A stretch of 64,000 nucleotides of DNA from an uncultured Pseudomonadales bacterium (GTDB taxonomy: Bacteria; Pseudomonadota; Gammaproteobacteria; Pseudomonadales; Cellvibrionaceae): NCBI GenBank assembly GCA_947488935.1, contig CANLBN010000002.1:124001-188000 (forward strand), written 5' to 3'. Position numbers and translations under genes: made by a program. Shown here piece by piece: positions 18,332 through 27,608 of the stretch. The notes below the pieces were generated by a model. The model had not been told where the DNA came from. It was given only the letters and a program-made list of their open reading frames with translations, and searched no databases. Position 1 is the first letter of the stretch, and each line of letters opens with the position of its first letter.

Positions 18332-19147
18332 TTATCGATGGGTAAATAACGACCTTTGGTATAGGTGCTCTGGGATCTTATCCGCAATCGTCGCATGAAG
18401 GGCTGGTAACTTCGACCAGTGTACTCCTTGACGGTAATGATGAGCGGTGTGATACCCCAAGTTACCCGTCAGGTAGTTAAATATTGTACTGAGGTTATTG
18501 TAAGAAGCCTCAAACTCGTTCTCTGTGCTCAAGCCTGTGTGGTGGTCGTAGGTAACATATGCGGTAAAAAGCAGGCTGGTTAGCATGGGTAAGGCAAACA
18601 GAAAAATCCCCGCTACAGGTTTGAACCATACCAATAAGCCTACGGCCAAAAATGTGGGCCCTATATAAATAAGAAAGGGCTTTAGCTGCTTAGGAAAGTG
18701 CTTGCCAACAGCATAACCTCGTGGGTAGGCGGTTAAAGCGACCTTGATGGTGTATTCAAGAACACCCATTTGCGCCCCGTCCTTTCGCTGCCAGCGGCTC
18801 TCGTCGATTTTCTGATCGAGGAAGTTAACATGGTGCCCTAGCACATGGTGAAGCCGCCACAAATTAGTAGTAACACCTGTATGCAGTGCATAAAAGAACT
18901 CTAAACCGCGATTAAGCGCATTATGACGAAAGGTAAAAAGGTGTTGATGATGGTGGTTCCAAGCACAAATCACCCCTTTGGGGATAATCATTAGCAAGTA
19001 ATACACAAATAAAAATACGGTACTTTCGATAATAAAGTACAAGGCAATATCGACGAAAGACAGCATTAAGATAATAAATACGGGCCAACGATCTTCTTTG
19101 TACTTAAAAATACGAGTTTCTTTTACTGCTTGAGAGGACTTTTGCAT
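18332..19147 (-). CDS. Membrane fatty acid desaturase
   Basis: 271-residue integral membrane di-iron desaturase. Histidine boxes are HHHQH (about 65-69), HHVLGHH (about 100-106) and HTAHH (about 236-240). Hydrophobic segments lie between them. The substrate (acyl lipid or hydrocarbon) is not determined by the sequence. Its role may be membrane fluidity control, which is common in cold marine bacteria, but this is inference. Confidence 0.87.
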   Translation of the reverse strand: MQKSSQAVKETRIFKYKEDRWPVFIILMLSFVDIALYFIIESTVFLFVYYLLMIIPKGVICAWNHHHQHLFTFRHNALNRGLEFFYALHTGVTTNLWRLHHVLGHHVNFLDQKIDESRWQRKDGAQMGVLEYTIKVALTAYPRGYAVGKHFPKQLKPFLIYIGPTFLAVGLLVWFKPVAGIFLFALPMLTSLLFTAYVTYDHHTGLSTENEFEASYNNLSTIFNYLTGNLGYHTAHHYRQGVHWSKLPALHATIADKIPEHLYQRSLFTHR

Positions 19148-19517
19148 TTAATTCCAATAGTAAGGATTAAACAAGATTAATTTATGGAGTGGAAGGCTTG
19201 TATTCTTATTGCCTTCTCTCCTTCTTATTGTGTGTCGTTTATAGCTAAGGCTATTAACATATCTGCTGAATAATCCCTTTAGTCCAGTTTATATTGTTTT
19301 TTAAATAAATACGCTATGTCGGAGCCTTTTATAGGTGCTTTTCAAGCCCCTTGTGCATAATAATACCAGAAAAACGTATATCGAAGTGAGCAATGGGCTC
19401 TTCAAAAGGTACACACTAAATCCTGTTGGGTTCACAGCATACACATACATAAAGTATAGCCTATAGTATTTGATGTTTTACTATTAATATAGTTGCATCA
19501 CCTTTAGCCTAAACCCC
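19148..19517. other. Intergenic stretch without a recognisable gene
   Basis: About 370 AT-rich bases upstream of the desaturase and downstream of the spermidine synthase-like gene. I could not support any open reading frame, RNA gene or strong hairpin here. It must contain the desaturase promoter. Confidence 0.5.
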
Positions 19518-20264
19518 TTATTTTATACAAACATATACCGAGTTAGTGGTTTCACCATTTTGAAACGGGTTAAAAAAAGAAATGACATGGGAGTCGACAC
19601 TATCAAATACTGTTTTGAGTAGCTTCTCAAAACTCTTTTCGGGTAGATTTTGAGACCACATGGCAAATACGCCTTTGGGTTTAAGTTGTTCTGCCATGAG
19701 TGTTAAGTTTTCTGTGGTGTAAAAGCTCGCGTTAGCCGTATTTAAAAACTCCGTAGGGGAGTGGTCGATATCTAATAAAATAGCATCAAACTGCTCGGCT
19801 TTGCTGCTTTGATCAGGGTTATTGAGGTTTGGGCTAGGGTTAAACCCTGTAGTTGGGGCTGTGGCTAGGTCAAAAAAACTGCCAAGCACATAGTGACTGC
19901 GTGCATCGGCATTGAGTATTTTACCTAAAGGGACAAGCTCCTCTTTATGCCAGCCTATCACCGTATCTAAGGCATCGACGACCAGCAGCTTTTCAATACG
20001 CTCATCTTTTAAGGCCGCTACAGCGGTATAGCCTAATCCCAAACCGCCGACAACCACATTGAGTTTATCGCCAGTGACCGAGGCTAAGCCCAAAGTTGCT
20101 AAGGCCTCCTCGGCATCAACAAACATACTCGACATCAAAAACTCATCGCCTAGTTTAACCTCATAAATATCTCTATCACCCAGCGCAGGTATACGCCTGC
20201 GACGCAAGGAGATTTCGCCTAAATCAGAGGCTTGGCTATCGATTTCTTCGAATAATAGAGACAT
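19518..20264 (-). CDS. Spermidine synthase-like methyltransferase-fold protein
   Basis: 248-residue protein with the Rossmann core of polyamine aminopropyltransferases. The nucleotide-binding motif VVVGGLGLGYTAVAAL lies near residues 69-84 and the acidic LLVVDALD near 93-100. The catalytic Asp region would be LLDIDHSP. The N-terminal beta domain of true spermidine synthases is short. It may be a spermidine synthase-like protein of unknown substrate rather than SpeE. Confidence 0.72.
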   Translation of the reverse strand: MSLLFEEIDSQASDLGEISLRRRRIPALGDRDIYEVKLGDEFLMSSMFVDAEEALATLGLASVTGDKLNVVVGGLGLGYTAVAALKDERIEKLLVVDALDTVIGWHKEELVPLGKILNADARSHYVLGSFFDLATAPTTGFNPSPNLNNPDQSSKAEQFDAILLDIDHSPTEFLNTANASFYTTENLTLMAEQLKPKGVFAMWSQNLPEKSFEKLLKTVFDSVDSHVISFFNPFQNGETTNSVYVCIK

Positions 20265-20309
20265 TGGGTACTTTGTCCTAAGAGGGTGTTAATAATACCG
20301 ATAGCATTA

Positions 20310-20606
20310 TTATTGTGAGTTTGTAAAGCTATCGTTTTTATACGTTATTATTTTTGATATGACAACTTGGAATAATGTCACTATAAGATAAAAAATACTA
20401 CCTATCACTATCGCGTATAGATAGTTTAAATACCCCCATACACATGCTTCAGAATGATTGTTTGTTGCCCTACATTCTATATAAACATCAACGAGCGTGT
20501 ATACCAATGGCAAGAGAGAGACTAAGAATACTTTCCAGTTTCTTTTCCATATCAGCACGATAAATGGCGTAATTAACAAAAAGGAAAATATAAGATAGAT
20601 AGTCAT
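20310..20606 (-). CDS. Small three-helix membrane protein, unknown
   Basis: 98-residue protein with about three hydrophobic helices (residues 3-20, 27-44 and 60-82) and a charged C-terminal tail. I do not recognise the family. The ribosome site is weak. It lies next to other unrecognised genes (20746-22482) and may belong to the same accessory patch. Confidence 0.5.
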   Translation of the reverse strand: MTIYLIFSFLLITPFIVLIWKRNWKVFLVSLLPLVYTLVDVYIECRATNNHSEACVWGYLNYLYAIVIGSIFYLIVTLFQVVISKIITYKNDSFTNSQ

Positions 20607-20745
20607 AATGAGTTAGAGTTTTTCCTAAAATGAATTCAGTAGCCTGTTAATTGAATAGTTGCCTCGCCTTAAAACCGGTCTTTAATTAAGGGAATCTATA
20701 AATCTCTAATACTTTATGATGCTAACCTAAACTGACTGTGATGGG

Positions 20746-21996
20746 TCAGCTTGAACCTGCCTTAGTTCGGGCTTCCGTTGGCCACTCAGGAAAGGCTGTG
20801 TTATTTACACTACGTTCATCAGCAAAACCAGGAGGATAATGTTTATTGAACTTATTAAAACTAATAGAAGTGCGATTCCGAAGCTCACATAACGACACGT
20901 TACTATACTTCTCGAGCAATGCCAGAAGGCTAAACCACAAATCTTCAACCACTTCAAATTTGGGAAGTTCACCATTATGAACTAGCTTATTCCTCTTTAT
21001 TCTGGCGGTATTCAAGGCTTGCAGCTGTGAAGAGTTAATATAGCCAGTTTCTTTCAATAATTGGTGCCTTTCAGAAATTTTCCAATCGCATTTCTTCTTT
21101 TTCAGCTTTACGTACTTACTTTCTATTTTTTTGTCAAAGTACGATAGGTTTGGTAAAAATAGAGTATCCCACAAATAGCTTGTAATCTGTTCAATTGAAA
21201 CCCATAGATTACTTAAGGCGTCTGATAGCTCCCAAGCAACTAAGGCTTTATGACCTTTGACAATAAAATCAGGCGACAAGTTAGTAATTTTTACCAAGAC
21301 ATTAAACCCGGTAGTCAGCGCGGACTTCAATATGGAAACCATAATGTAATTCGGCGATGACAAAATAATACGCTCAGATAATGAGGCGGAGCCTGTTCTG
21401 AATCTATTATGTGCAGAGACAATATAGGAGTTAATTTTCTGGCCTGCTTCAGATAAGTTGCCACATTCCAGTGATTTATGATTTGTTGACTCTAAGATTA
21501 AGCCACCTAGAAATAAAGCGCCTTCTATTCTGTTGATGGTATGCAAAGCGTCGCTCGCATTGGGGAAGGTGCTACACATAGGTATAGCTAACGATCCATC
21601 ATGTGAAATTAAAGCCGGTAAATCTGACTTTTCTAAATCGATCGTTGTTGCAATTTCTTGAAAAAGAGAGAAATTGTATCGATTAGACTCTATTTCCTCC
21701 AACGAAATGTCCAGCAACTCTTTATCGTCAGGCCACACATAAACACCGACTGGGAATAAAAATGTAATCCACGCAGGATTATAAATTGGAACGCTCGACA
21801 ATGGTTCTTCATAGTCGGTTGGCAAATCGGACATATGAACCCAATCAGAGCTATACCAAAAGTGCTCTTCAGAGGGCTTCTCTTTTACAAATTTTGTTAG
21901 GTTTTTAGGTATTCTCCGATTAGCATATTTCTGAATATCAAAATTATCTTCAAAAGCCCAAATTTTCCCCGTTTCTATATCTTGATAGTGTTTCAT
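20746..21996 (-). CDS. Unknown protein with C-terminal HEPN-like motif
   Basis: 416-residue protein of no family I can name. I start it at the ATG at 21996; the longer reading begins with a TTG lacking a ribosome site. Near residues 330-340 it has ARIKRNKLVHNG, containing Arg-x4-His. That is the catalytic pattern of HEPN-type ribonucleases, in the expected place after an alpha-helical segment and before another helix (VEDLWFSLLALLEKY). The N-terminal 130 residues are rich in Trp/Tyr/Pro. It lies 55 bases downstream of a small membrane protein on the same strand. HEPN membership is an inference from the motif. Confidence 0.68.
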   Translation of the reverse strand: MKHYQDIETGKIWAFEDNFDIQKYANRRIPKNLTKFVKEKPSEEHFWYSSDWVHMSDLPTDYEEPLSSVPIYNPAWITFLFPVGVYVWPDDKELLDISLEEIESNRYNFSLFQEIATTIDLEKSDLPALISHDGSLAIPMCSTFPNASDALHTINRIEGALFLGGLILESTNHKSLECGNLSEAGQKINSYIVSAHNRFRTGSASLSERIILSSPNYIMVSILKSALTTGFNVLVKITNLSPDFIVKGHKALVAWELSDALSNLWVSIEQITSYLWDTLFLPNLSYFDKKIESKYVKLKKKKCDWKISERHQLLKETGYINSSQLQALNTARIKRNKLVHNGELPKFEVVEDLWFSLLALLEKYSNVSLCELRNRTSISFNKFNKHYPPGFADERSVNNTAFPEWPTEARTKAGSS

Positions 21997-22050
21997 TACT
22001 AAGTTCCAAAAAATCAACGTCTCAAATACCAGTGAGCTGGTTATACATGC

Positions 22051-22482
22051 TTATAGTTTACCTTCCAATTTTGTTCGAATGCGGTGAATTTTTTCTTTCG
22101 TTAACGGTAGATTATTCAATCTTACTAGTGACCTGAAATATGACAAACATACCCCAGCAGCTAAAGACCATGCGCAAATAGCAATAAGGCTAAAGGCCTT
22201 CGTAACTAACTCCGGTGCAGGGACGAAATAACAAATAAATAAGGCTGTTGCTGTAGAGAATGTTAAAAATAAAGATATAAATAATACTTTGAATGAAGAT
22301 CGTATTAGTTCAATATTTCCTTTCTTGATCCTATCTAAAAACTTTTCCTCATATTCCAGTTCAGCAATTTTTGATCTTATTCGTCTCTCTCTATTTTTTA
22401 TATACCAAAAGAATATAAAACTTCCAATAAAAGAAGTTGCTACTGAAATAGCAAGAGTGAAAACTGTAACTTGTTGATCCAT
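22051..22482 (-). CDS. Small membrane protein with coiled-coil segment, unknown
   Basis: 143-residue protein starting at the ATG at 22482, preceded by AAAGGA at good spacing. One membrane helix lies at residues 7-27, then a charged, probably coiled-coil stretch (NRERRIRSKIAELEYEEKF), then two more helices (about 65-87 and 93-116). No family was recognised. It is the first gene of a pair with the HEPN-like protein. The layout recalls membrane-anchored partners in two-gene immune modules, but nothing here proves it. Confidence 0.65.
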   Translation of the reverse strand: MDQQVTVFTLAISVATSFIGSFIFFWYIKNRERRIRSKIAELEYEEKFLDRIKKGNIELIRSSFKVLFISLFLTFSTATALFICYFVPAPELVTKAFSLIAICAWSLAAGVCLSYFRSLVRLNNLPLTKEKIHRIRTKLEGKL

Positions 22483-22752
22483 ACTTATATATTCCTTTGT
22501 ATAAAAGCGCAATATTAAGGAATACTTCCCCAATATCATTATTCAAAGGATTCTTTTTAACATTAGGAGTGTTTTTGAAGAATCCATTCTATGCTGATAA
22601 ATCTATTCGCTTAAAGAATAGTTTTACTATTTTTATCCTTTATACAGGGCGAAAGATTTGTGTTTGAGGGTTAATAATCGGTTAGCTGAGTATTTATGTC
22701 AATTTATTTTCAAAAAGAACTTTATAAACATCTAATAAATAGCTACCCAATA

Positions 22753-22783
22753 AAAAGAATTATCCTTTTGGGATAACTCTTTT
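22753..22783. terminator. Bidirectional terminator before the M16C peptidase gene end
   Basis: AAAAGAATTATCC, a 5-base loop TTTTG, then GGATAACTCTTTT, with one mismatch in the stem. The arms are A-rich on the left and T-rich on the right, so either strand gives a U tract. It lies downstream of the M16C peptidase stop codon (minus strand). Confidence 0.65.
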
Positions 22784-22825
22784 GCTGATCACTGAATACG
22801 AATTATCTAGTTGAGGTAGTAAGTA

Positions 22826-25798
22826 TTAAAGTCGAATAATCTCTAACCCAAGCTTATTACTTTCTTCTTCACCATGGCTACCCGTCACCACAACGGTCGA
22901 TGCTTTATCGGCCGTTAAGTAAGTCTCGGCAACGCGTCGTAAATCATCGGCGGTGACTTGGGTTATTTGCTCGCGGTATTGGCTGCGTTTTTCGCAGGTG
23001 CGGCCTGTGAGTTGTGCATGAAATTCTTGCTTGGCTTCGCCTGCGGGTGAGCCGGGTTTGTCGAGTGAGCTGATAATACCGAGTATTGACTCCTCTATGC
23101 TTTGCTCGCTAATTGGCTCGTCAAAAATCCAAGCAATTGAGGCGTCAAAGTCTTTTAATGTCTCGCTCATACGTGGGTCGCGGTAGGAATAAAACCTAAA
23201 GCTCGCTGAGTTGCTGTCTTGGCTTGCACCACCACCATAAGCACCACCTTGTTCGCGAATGGTGCGGTGTAAATAACCATTGCGTAGTACGCCACCGAGT
23301 ACGCTGAGTGCAGCCGAGTCGCTATGGCCCATTGCCACTGTTGGGTAAGCTTTTGCACAAAAGTGGACTTGCGAGTTGGCAATCCACGCTTGATTAATAG
23401 GCGTGTACGCTTGTGGCTCTGGCACAAAAATAGAATCACTTTGTGTACCAGACAGTGTCGGTTGCCAAATATCTTTAATGGTATCGATGTAGCCATCCAT
23501 GACTTCTTCTTCGGCAACGGCCAACCATTGTTTGGGTGCGTTGAGTAATGTTTGGTGTAGCTTTTCGAGGTTATTTTTTAAAGGCTCGTGGTTACCTTGT
23601 TTAAGTTCTTGTTCGAGTGCTTTAATATTTTTAATAGCGCCCAGTCCCATTAGCTCGTGTACCATTTTTGCAATAGGGTTCATGCTGGCGCTGGCGGTTT
23701 GCATGGCAAAGACATGGCCATTGCCGGTAACGCTTTGTTCGCGGCTTGTTTTTACTTGTGTGATTAATTCTTGCAGGCGGTCACTTTCGTCAAAGCGTGC
23801 ATTGTGTAATGTATCGCTCATTAACTCGTTCATGGCACGCTGGTTACCATTGAGTGCTTTTGCGCTGAGTGTTGTGTAGGCGTGTAATTGTTGTGGGTCG
23901 TCAGTAAAGTTACGCAGGCTATAAAAACTACCAATACTACCAACCACTTGAGATTGTCGTTGTTGTATATCGAGGTAGTTATTGTTGCCTAAACCTACCT
24001 CGGTAAGGCAAAGCGTGTACCAAGGTAGCGTGTGTAATAGCTCGCTATCGAGCTGCGGTAGTTGGCAAGTAATTTGTTGATAGCTCAAGCCATTGGTACC
24101 TGCATTATAGTAGTGCAGGGGGGCTTTTTTGGCCGAGTCTAAATCTATGGTGTTACCTTGAGGATATTGCGATGCTTTAGGAATATCCTCTAAGGTGACT
24201 TTAGGTAAAACACTGTCGTCGTCTTGTTGCTGCTGGCGTTCTTCTAGTGCTTTTGCTTGGTCTATAATTTGTTGCTTTTCTGCGTCGCTTAAGTTCTTTT
24301 TAATCTCGGCTAAAATGCTTTCTTCGGCTTTTACTTGTTGATTATGAAACTCGGTATCTGGGCGTAATGTGAGTGTCACGCGATGGTTATTTTCGAGTAG
24401 CAAACGCTTAATAAGGCCAGAAATATAATCCTTGTTTTGTATGTCTTTGCGTAATTCATTCAATGCGCTTTCTAGATCTAAAAACCCAAGTACATCACCA
24501 CGGTGGGTGGCTGCCGAAAGTGCATTAAGGATTAGTTGTAAACCATAAGGGTAGCCATCACCCCCAATTTCACGTTGGCGTAGCTCTAGTTGGTGTAGGG
24601 ATGCTTCTATTTGCTCTTGTGGCAAACCATTCTCGGCAATATTGCTTAATACGCGATTAACCTCAGCCTCAAGTGCGAGTGTGTGTTTAGGGTCGCTGCC
24701 ACTAATACCGCACATAAATAGCATTTCGTATTGCGAGTCGTCGGTGCCGCAAAGTGGCGAAGGTGATGCCCCAAGTTCGGTTGTCTCTAGCAAATGCTGC
24801 AGTGGTGATGCACTGTTATCAAATAATAAGCTCGATAGTAAGCTGACCTCTAAGTTAGCTTTTAAGTCGATGCTTGGCCCAAGTAACCAGCCCATTACAA
24901 TGTGCGATTTATTTTCAAGGGTATCGTTTTCTTCTGCCTGATAAGGGTAGGCTTCTTCTGCACGAATAGGTGAGAAGTAGCGTTTTTCTGGCGATACGGC
25001 AATTTGCTCTTCGAGCTTTTCAAAGCGATGTAGTGCACGCTCTTCAAACTTTGTTTGATGCTCTGCAGCGCTAATGTTGCCAAAGGTCATAAAAATGGCA
25101 TTGCTTGGGTGGTAATGGGTTTGATAAAACTTTTTTAACTGCTGGTAGCTTAAATCTGTAATCGACTGCGGGTCACCACCGCTGTTGTGGTGGTAGGTTG
25201 TTGTCGGGTACAAATACTTATTGAGCAGTTGCCACAGTTGCGAGGTGATGGAGCTCATCGCGCCTTTCATTTCATTAAAGACAACACCTTTGTAAACCAG
25301 TGGGCTCTCGGGATTACCTGTTTCTGCAAAGTCGAGCCGGTGGCCTTCCTGTGCAAAGTCTAGTGGGTCGAGTCTGGAAAAGAACACGGCATCGAGGTAG
25401 ACATCGAGTAGGTTATCGAAGTCTTTGCGATTCAGGCTAGAAAACGGATACGCCGTCCAGTCGGAGCTGGTAAAGGCATTCATAAAGGTATTAAGCGAGC
25501 GACGGATCATCATAAAGAAAGGGTCGCGTACGGGGTATTTTTCACTGCCACACAGGGCAGTATGCTCTAAAATGTGGGCAACTCCCGAGGAGTCCTCGGG
25601 TACGGTACGCAATGCGACCAAAAAAACATTTTCATCATTGTCGGCATCAATATGAATATGCTGTGCGCCAGTTTTATGGTGGCGATATTCACTAACAGTA
25701 ATATTAAGTGCACTCAGCGTTTGGCTACGTAAAAATTCAAAGCTCGGGTGAGAGGCCGCGTCAGTATTAGTCAGTGATGCTTGTAATGATGAATTCAT
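22826..25798 (-). CDS. M16C zinc metallopeptidase, presequence protease-like
   Basis: 990-residue insulinase-superfamily peptidase of the PreP/Cym1 type. The inverted zinc motif HILEH lies at residues 75-79 (His75, Glu78, His79), and FNEMKGAMSS near residue 175 supplies the distal glutamate. CGSEKYPVRDPFF and the C-terminal GGAYGGGA match the family. There is no signal peptide, so it is likely to be a cytosolic enzyme degrading short peptides. It is a single gene. Confidence 0.93.
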   Translation of the reverse strand: MNSSLQASLTNTDAASHPSFEFLRSQTLSALNITVSEYRHHKTGAQHIHIDADNDENVFLVALRTVPEDSSGVAHILEHTALCGSEKYPVRDPFFMMIRRSLNTFMNAFTSSDWTAYPFSSLNRKDFDNLLDVYLDAVFFSRLDPLDFAQEGHRLDFAETGNPESPLVYKGVVFNEMKGAMSSITSQLWQLLNKYLYPTTTYHHNSGGDPQSITDLSYQQLKKFYQTHYHPSNAIFMTFGNISAAEHQTKFEERALHRFEKLEEQIAVSPEKRYFSPIRAEEAYPYQAEENDTLENKSHIVMGWLLGPSIDLKANLEVSLLSSLLFDNSASPLQHLLETTELGASPSPLCGTDDSQYEMLFMCGISGSDPKHTLALEAEVNRVLSNIAENGLPQEQIEASLHQLELRQREIGGDGYPYGLQLILNALSAATHRGDVLGFLDLESALNELRKDIQNKDYISGLIKRLLLENNHRVTLTLRPDTEFHNQQVKAEESILAEIKKNLSDAEKQQIIDQAKALEERQQQQDDDSVLPKVTLEDIPKASQYPQGNTIDLDSAKKAPLHYYNAGTNGLSYQQITCQLPQLDSELLHTLPWYTLCLTEVGLGNNNYLDIQQRQSQVVGSIGSFYSLRNFTDDPQQLHAYTTLSAKALNGNQRAMNELMSDTLHNARFDESDRLQELITQVKTSREQSVTGNGHVFAMQTASASMNPIAKMVHELMGLGAIKNIKALEQELKQGNHEPLKNNLEKLHQTLLNAPKQWLAVAEEEVMDGYIDTIKDIWQPTLSGTQSDSIFVPEPQAYTPINQAWIANSQVHFCAKAYPTVAMGHSDSAALSVLGGVLRNGYLHRTIREQGGAYGGGASQDSNSASFRFYSYRDPRMSETLKDFDASIAWIFDEPISEQSIEESILGIISSLDKPGSPAGEAKQEFHAQLTGRTCEKRSQYREQITQVTADDLRRVAETYLTADKASTVVVTGSHGEEESNKLGLEIIRL

Positions 25799-25980
25799 AA
25801 TTTTTGGTTAACCTAATTGTTATTGCCGGTAAAATGGCTTTTTAAGTATCTATTTTTTAATATCTGAGGGTACTTTAGACGATTCTCAAGGGGAATGTTC
25901 AATTGCCCAAAGTATTTATTGCGATTTTTAAGGCTGGAGGCTAGGCTCTAGCTACTAACAGATATGAGATTATACGTGTT

Positions 25981-26745
25981 ATGCAAGAAATTGGTTGGTT
26001 GAATGTTGGCGCTTTAGTATGGTTTTTGTGCTTATGGATAGGTTATGCACGTTTTGCACATAATAGAGCAAAACACTCAAACCTTGGTTTGGCTGCTGTT
26101 ATGGGTAGGCGCAGGCGAGAATGGGTACGACAAATGCTTAAGCGTGAGCTACGTATTCCCGATGCGGCATTGATTGCAAATCTTGAGCGTAATGTGACTT
26201 TTTTAGCGTCATCTAGCATGCTGATATTGGCGGGCTTGCTAACGGTATTTGTGAGTGTAGGGCGCTTACAAGCCGTACTGATTGATGTGCCTTTTTATAT
26301 TGAGAGTTCGTCCTTTTTGTTGCACCTTAAATTAATGGTGCTAATTTCTATTTATGTTTATGCTTTTTTTACGTTTACTTGGTCTATGCGTCAATACGGC
26401 TTTGTAGCGGTGGTCATTGGCTCAGCTCCATCGCCCCAAGAGCTGAAAGATTACCCCGAAAAAATAGAAGATTTTGTACGCGCTAGCGGTAAAGTCATTG
26501 ATTTGGCTGCACATACTAATAACTATGGCCTGCGTGCCTTTTATTTTTCGCTCTCTGTGTTGGCTTGGTTTATTAATGGGTGGCTGTTTGTGATGGCTGC
26601 AACGATGGTTGTTGTTGTTTTGTATCACCGCGAATTTCGTTCTCGACCATCACTTGAGATGCGCAAGCTCGAAATATTTCGAGAAGATTTTTGTGAAGAT
26701 GGGAGTAAGCCCGAAGCCAAGACCAATGATTTAGGTACTAGCTAG
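25981..26745 (+). CDS. DUF599 family membrane protein
   Basis: 254-residue inner membrane protein with four hydrophobic segments (about residues 7-22, 75-95, 116-137 and 183-205). Family-like features are the RRREWV stretch after the first helix and a conserved RQYGFV before the loop. It matches DUF599, a family without known function. The last 15 bases overlap the convergent GIY-YIG gene. Confidence 0.75.
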   Translation: MQEIGWLNVGALVWFLCLWIGYARFAHNRAKHSNLGLAAVMGRRRREWVRQMLKRELRIPDAALIANLERNVTFLASSSMLILAGLLTVFVSVGRLQAVLIDVPFYIESSSFLLHLKLMVLISIYVYAFFTFTWSMRQYGFVAVVIGSAPSPQELKDYPEKIEDFVRASGKVIDLAAHTNNYGLRAFYFSLSVLAWFINGWLFVMAATMVVVVLYHREFRSRPSLEMRKLEIFREDFCEDGSKPEAKTNDLGTS

Positions 26746-27048
26746 TCGTTGAGTTAAGGGTTGTGGGCCAAAATGCTTGATTATCAATTGCCATTTTTGT
26801 GCCCGAGTGAGTGATTTGATCGCATACTCACGTTTACTTGCGCTACTTCTGTTATGGCCACCTTCTAAATAACATAAGGCAATTGGCTTGCGCCCATAAA
26901 AAAATTTGGCGCCTTTTTTGGCACAATGCTGTTGCCAGCGCTTGGCCATATTGTTGGTAATGCCAGTGTAGAGGGTATTATCACTGGCTAATACTATATA
27001 CACTTTCCATGCTAATGGGGCCTGTGCCGAGATAGTTTGAGGTTCCAT
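26731..27048 (-). CDS. GIY-YIG domain nuclease-like protein, YhbQ type
   Basis: 105-residue protein made of one GIY-YIG domain. WKVYIVLASDNTLYTGITNNMAKRWQQH (residues 15-42) carries the two-strand motif, the conserved Arg and His. SKREYAIKSL supplies the catalytic Glu. It belongs to the UPF0213/YhbQ group of small GIY-YIG proteins. It is transcribed leftward and converges on the DUF599 gene with a 15-base overlap of the two coding ends. Confidence 0.88.
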   Translation of the reverse strand: MEPQTISAQAPLAWKVYIVLASDNTLYTGITNNMAKRWQQHCAKKGAKFFYGRKPIALCYLEGGHNRSSASKREYAIKSLTRAQKWQLIIKHFGPQPLTQRLAST

Positions 27049-27068
27049 TTTTCGCTTTTGGTAAGCCT

Positions 27069-27572
27069 TTAGCTGGTTTTAAGGTGCTTAATCAAGCACT
27101 CTTTAGCTTCGTTTATTTGAGCGGCTAAATAATCACTGCCACCACGATCGGGGTGGTTTTTTTGCATTAATTCTCGGTGGCGTTTAGTGATTTGCTCGCT
27201 ACTTTCTAGCGTTTTTATACCAAATATCTCTTTGGCTTTATCGACTGTCATGTTGCTGTCGGGGGCAGGCGGTGTAGATGCCTGTGATTGCTGCTCGTTT
27301 TCTTTTTTAGAGGCGTACATGCGTTGCAAAAAAGGCATAACACGCATACCAGCAAAAAAGAGCCGCTGAGCTATTGGTAATAAACCGGCTATACCAGCGG
27401 CCACCCAGTGCAACTTACCCGTTAGCACTAAGCCTATAACAACAATGGCCGCGATATATAAACCATATTTAATAGCTGCCTTTGGTTTGTCTTTAGCGGG
27501 TATACGCCTAAAAAATTTCAAAAAATAGATAATAGCGACAATGGCTATAATGACGAGTAGTGATTTGATCAT
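27069..27572 (-). CDS. Membrane-anchored DnaJ-domain protein
   Basis: 167-residue protein with two N-terminal membrane helices (about residues 3-20 and 31-49) and further hydrophobic residues to about 80. A C-terminal J domain follows, whose HPD loop reads KNHPDRGGSDY near residue 141. This resembles Tim14/Pam18-type topology. It probably recruits a DnaK-type Hsp70 to the inner membrane. It lies 20 bases upstream of the GIY-YIG gene on the same strand. Confidence 0.85.
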   Translation of the reverse strand: MIKSLLVIIAIVAIIYFLKFFRRIPAKDKPKAAIKYGLYIAAIVVIGLVLTGKLHWVAAGIAGLLPIAQRLFFAGMRVMPFLQRMYASKKENEQQSQASTPPAPDSNMTVDKAKEIFGIKTLESSEQITKRHRELMQKNHPDRGGSDYLAAQINEAKECLIKHLKTS

Positions 27573-27608
27573 TGAGTCAGTGCTACCTGTTTGTTTTTAA
27601 TGAGAACA

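Noticed and set aside
20607..20745. Possible attC-like or recombination site next to the unknown genes
   Set aside because: No paired core sites of the GTTRRRY type with the needed symmetry could be shown.
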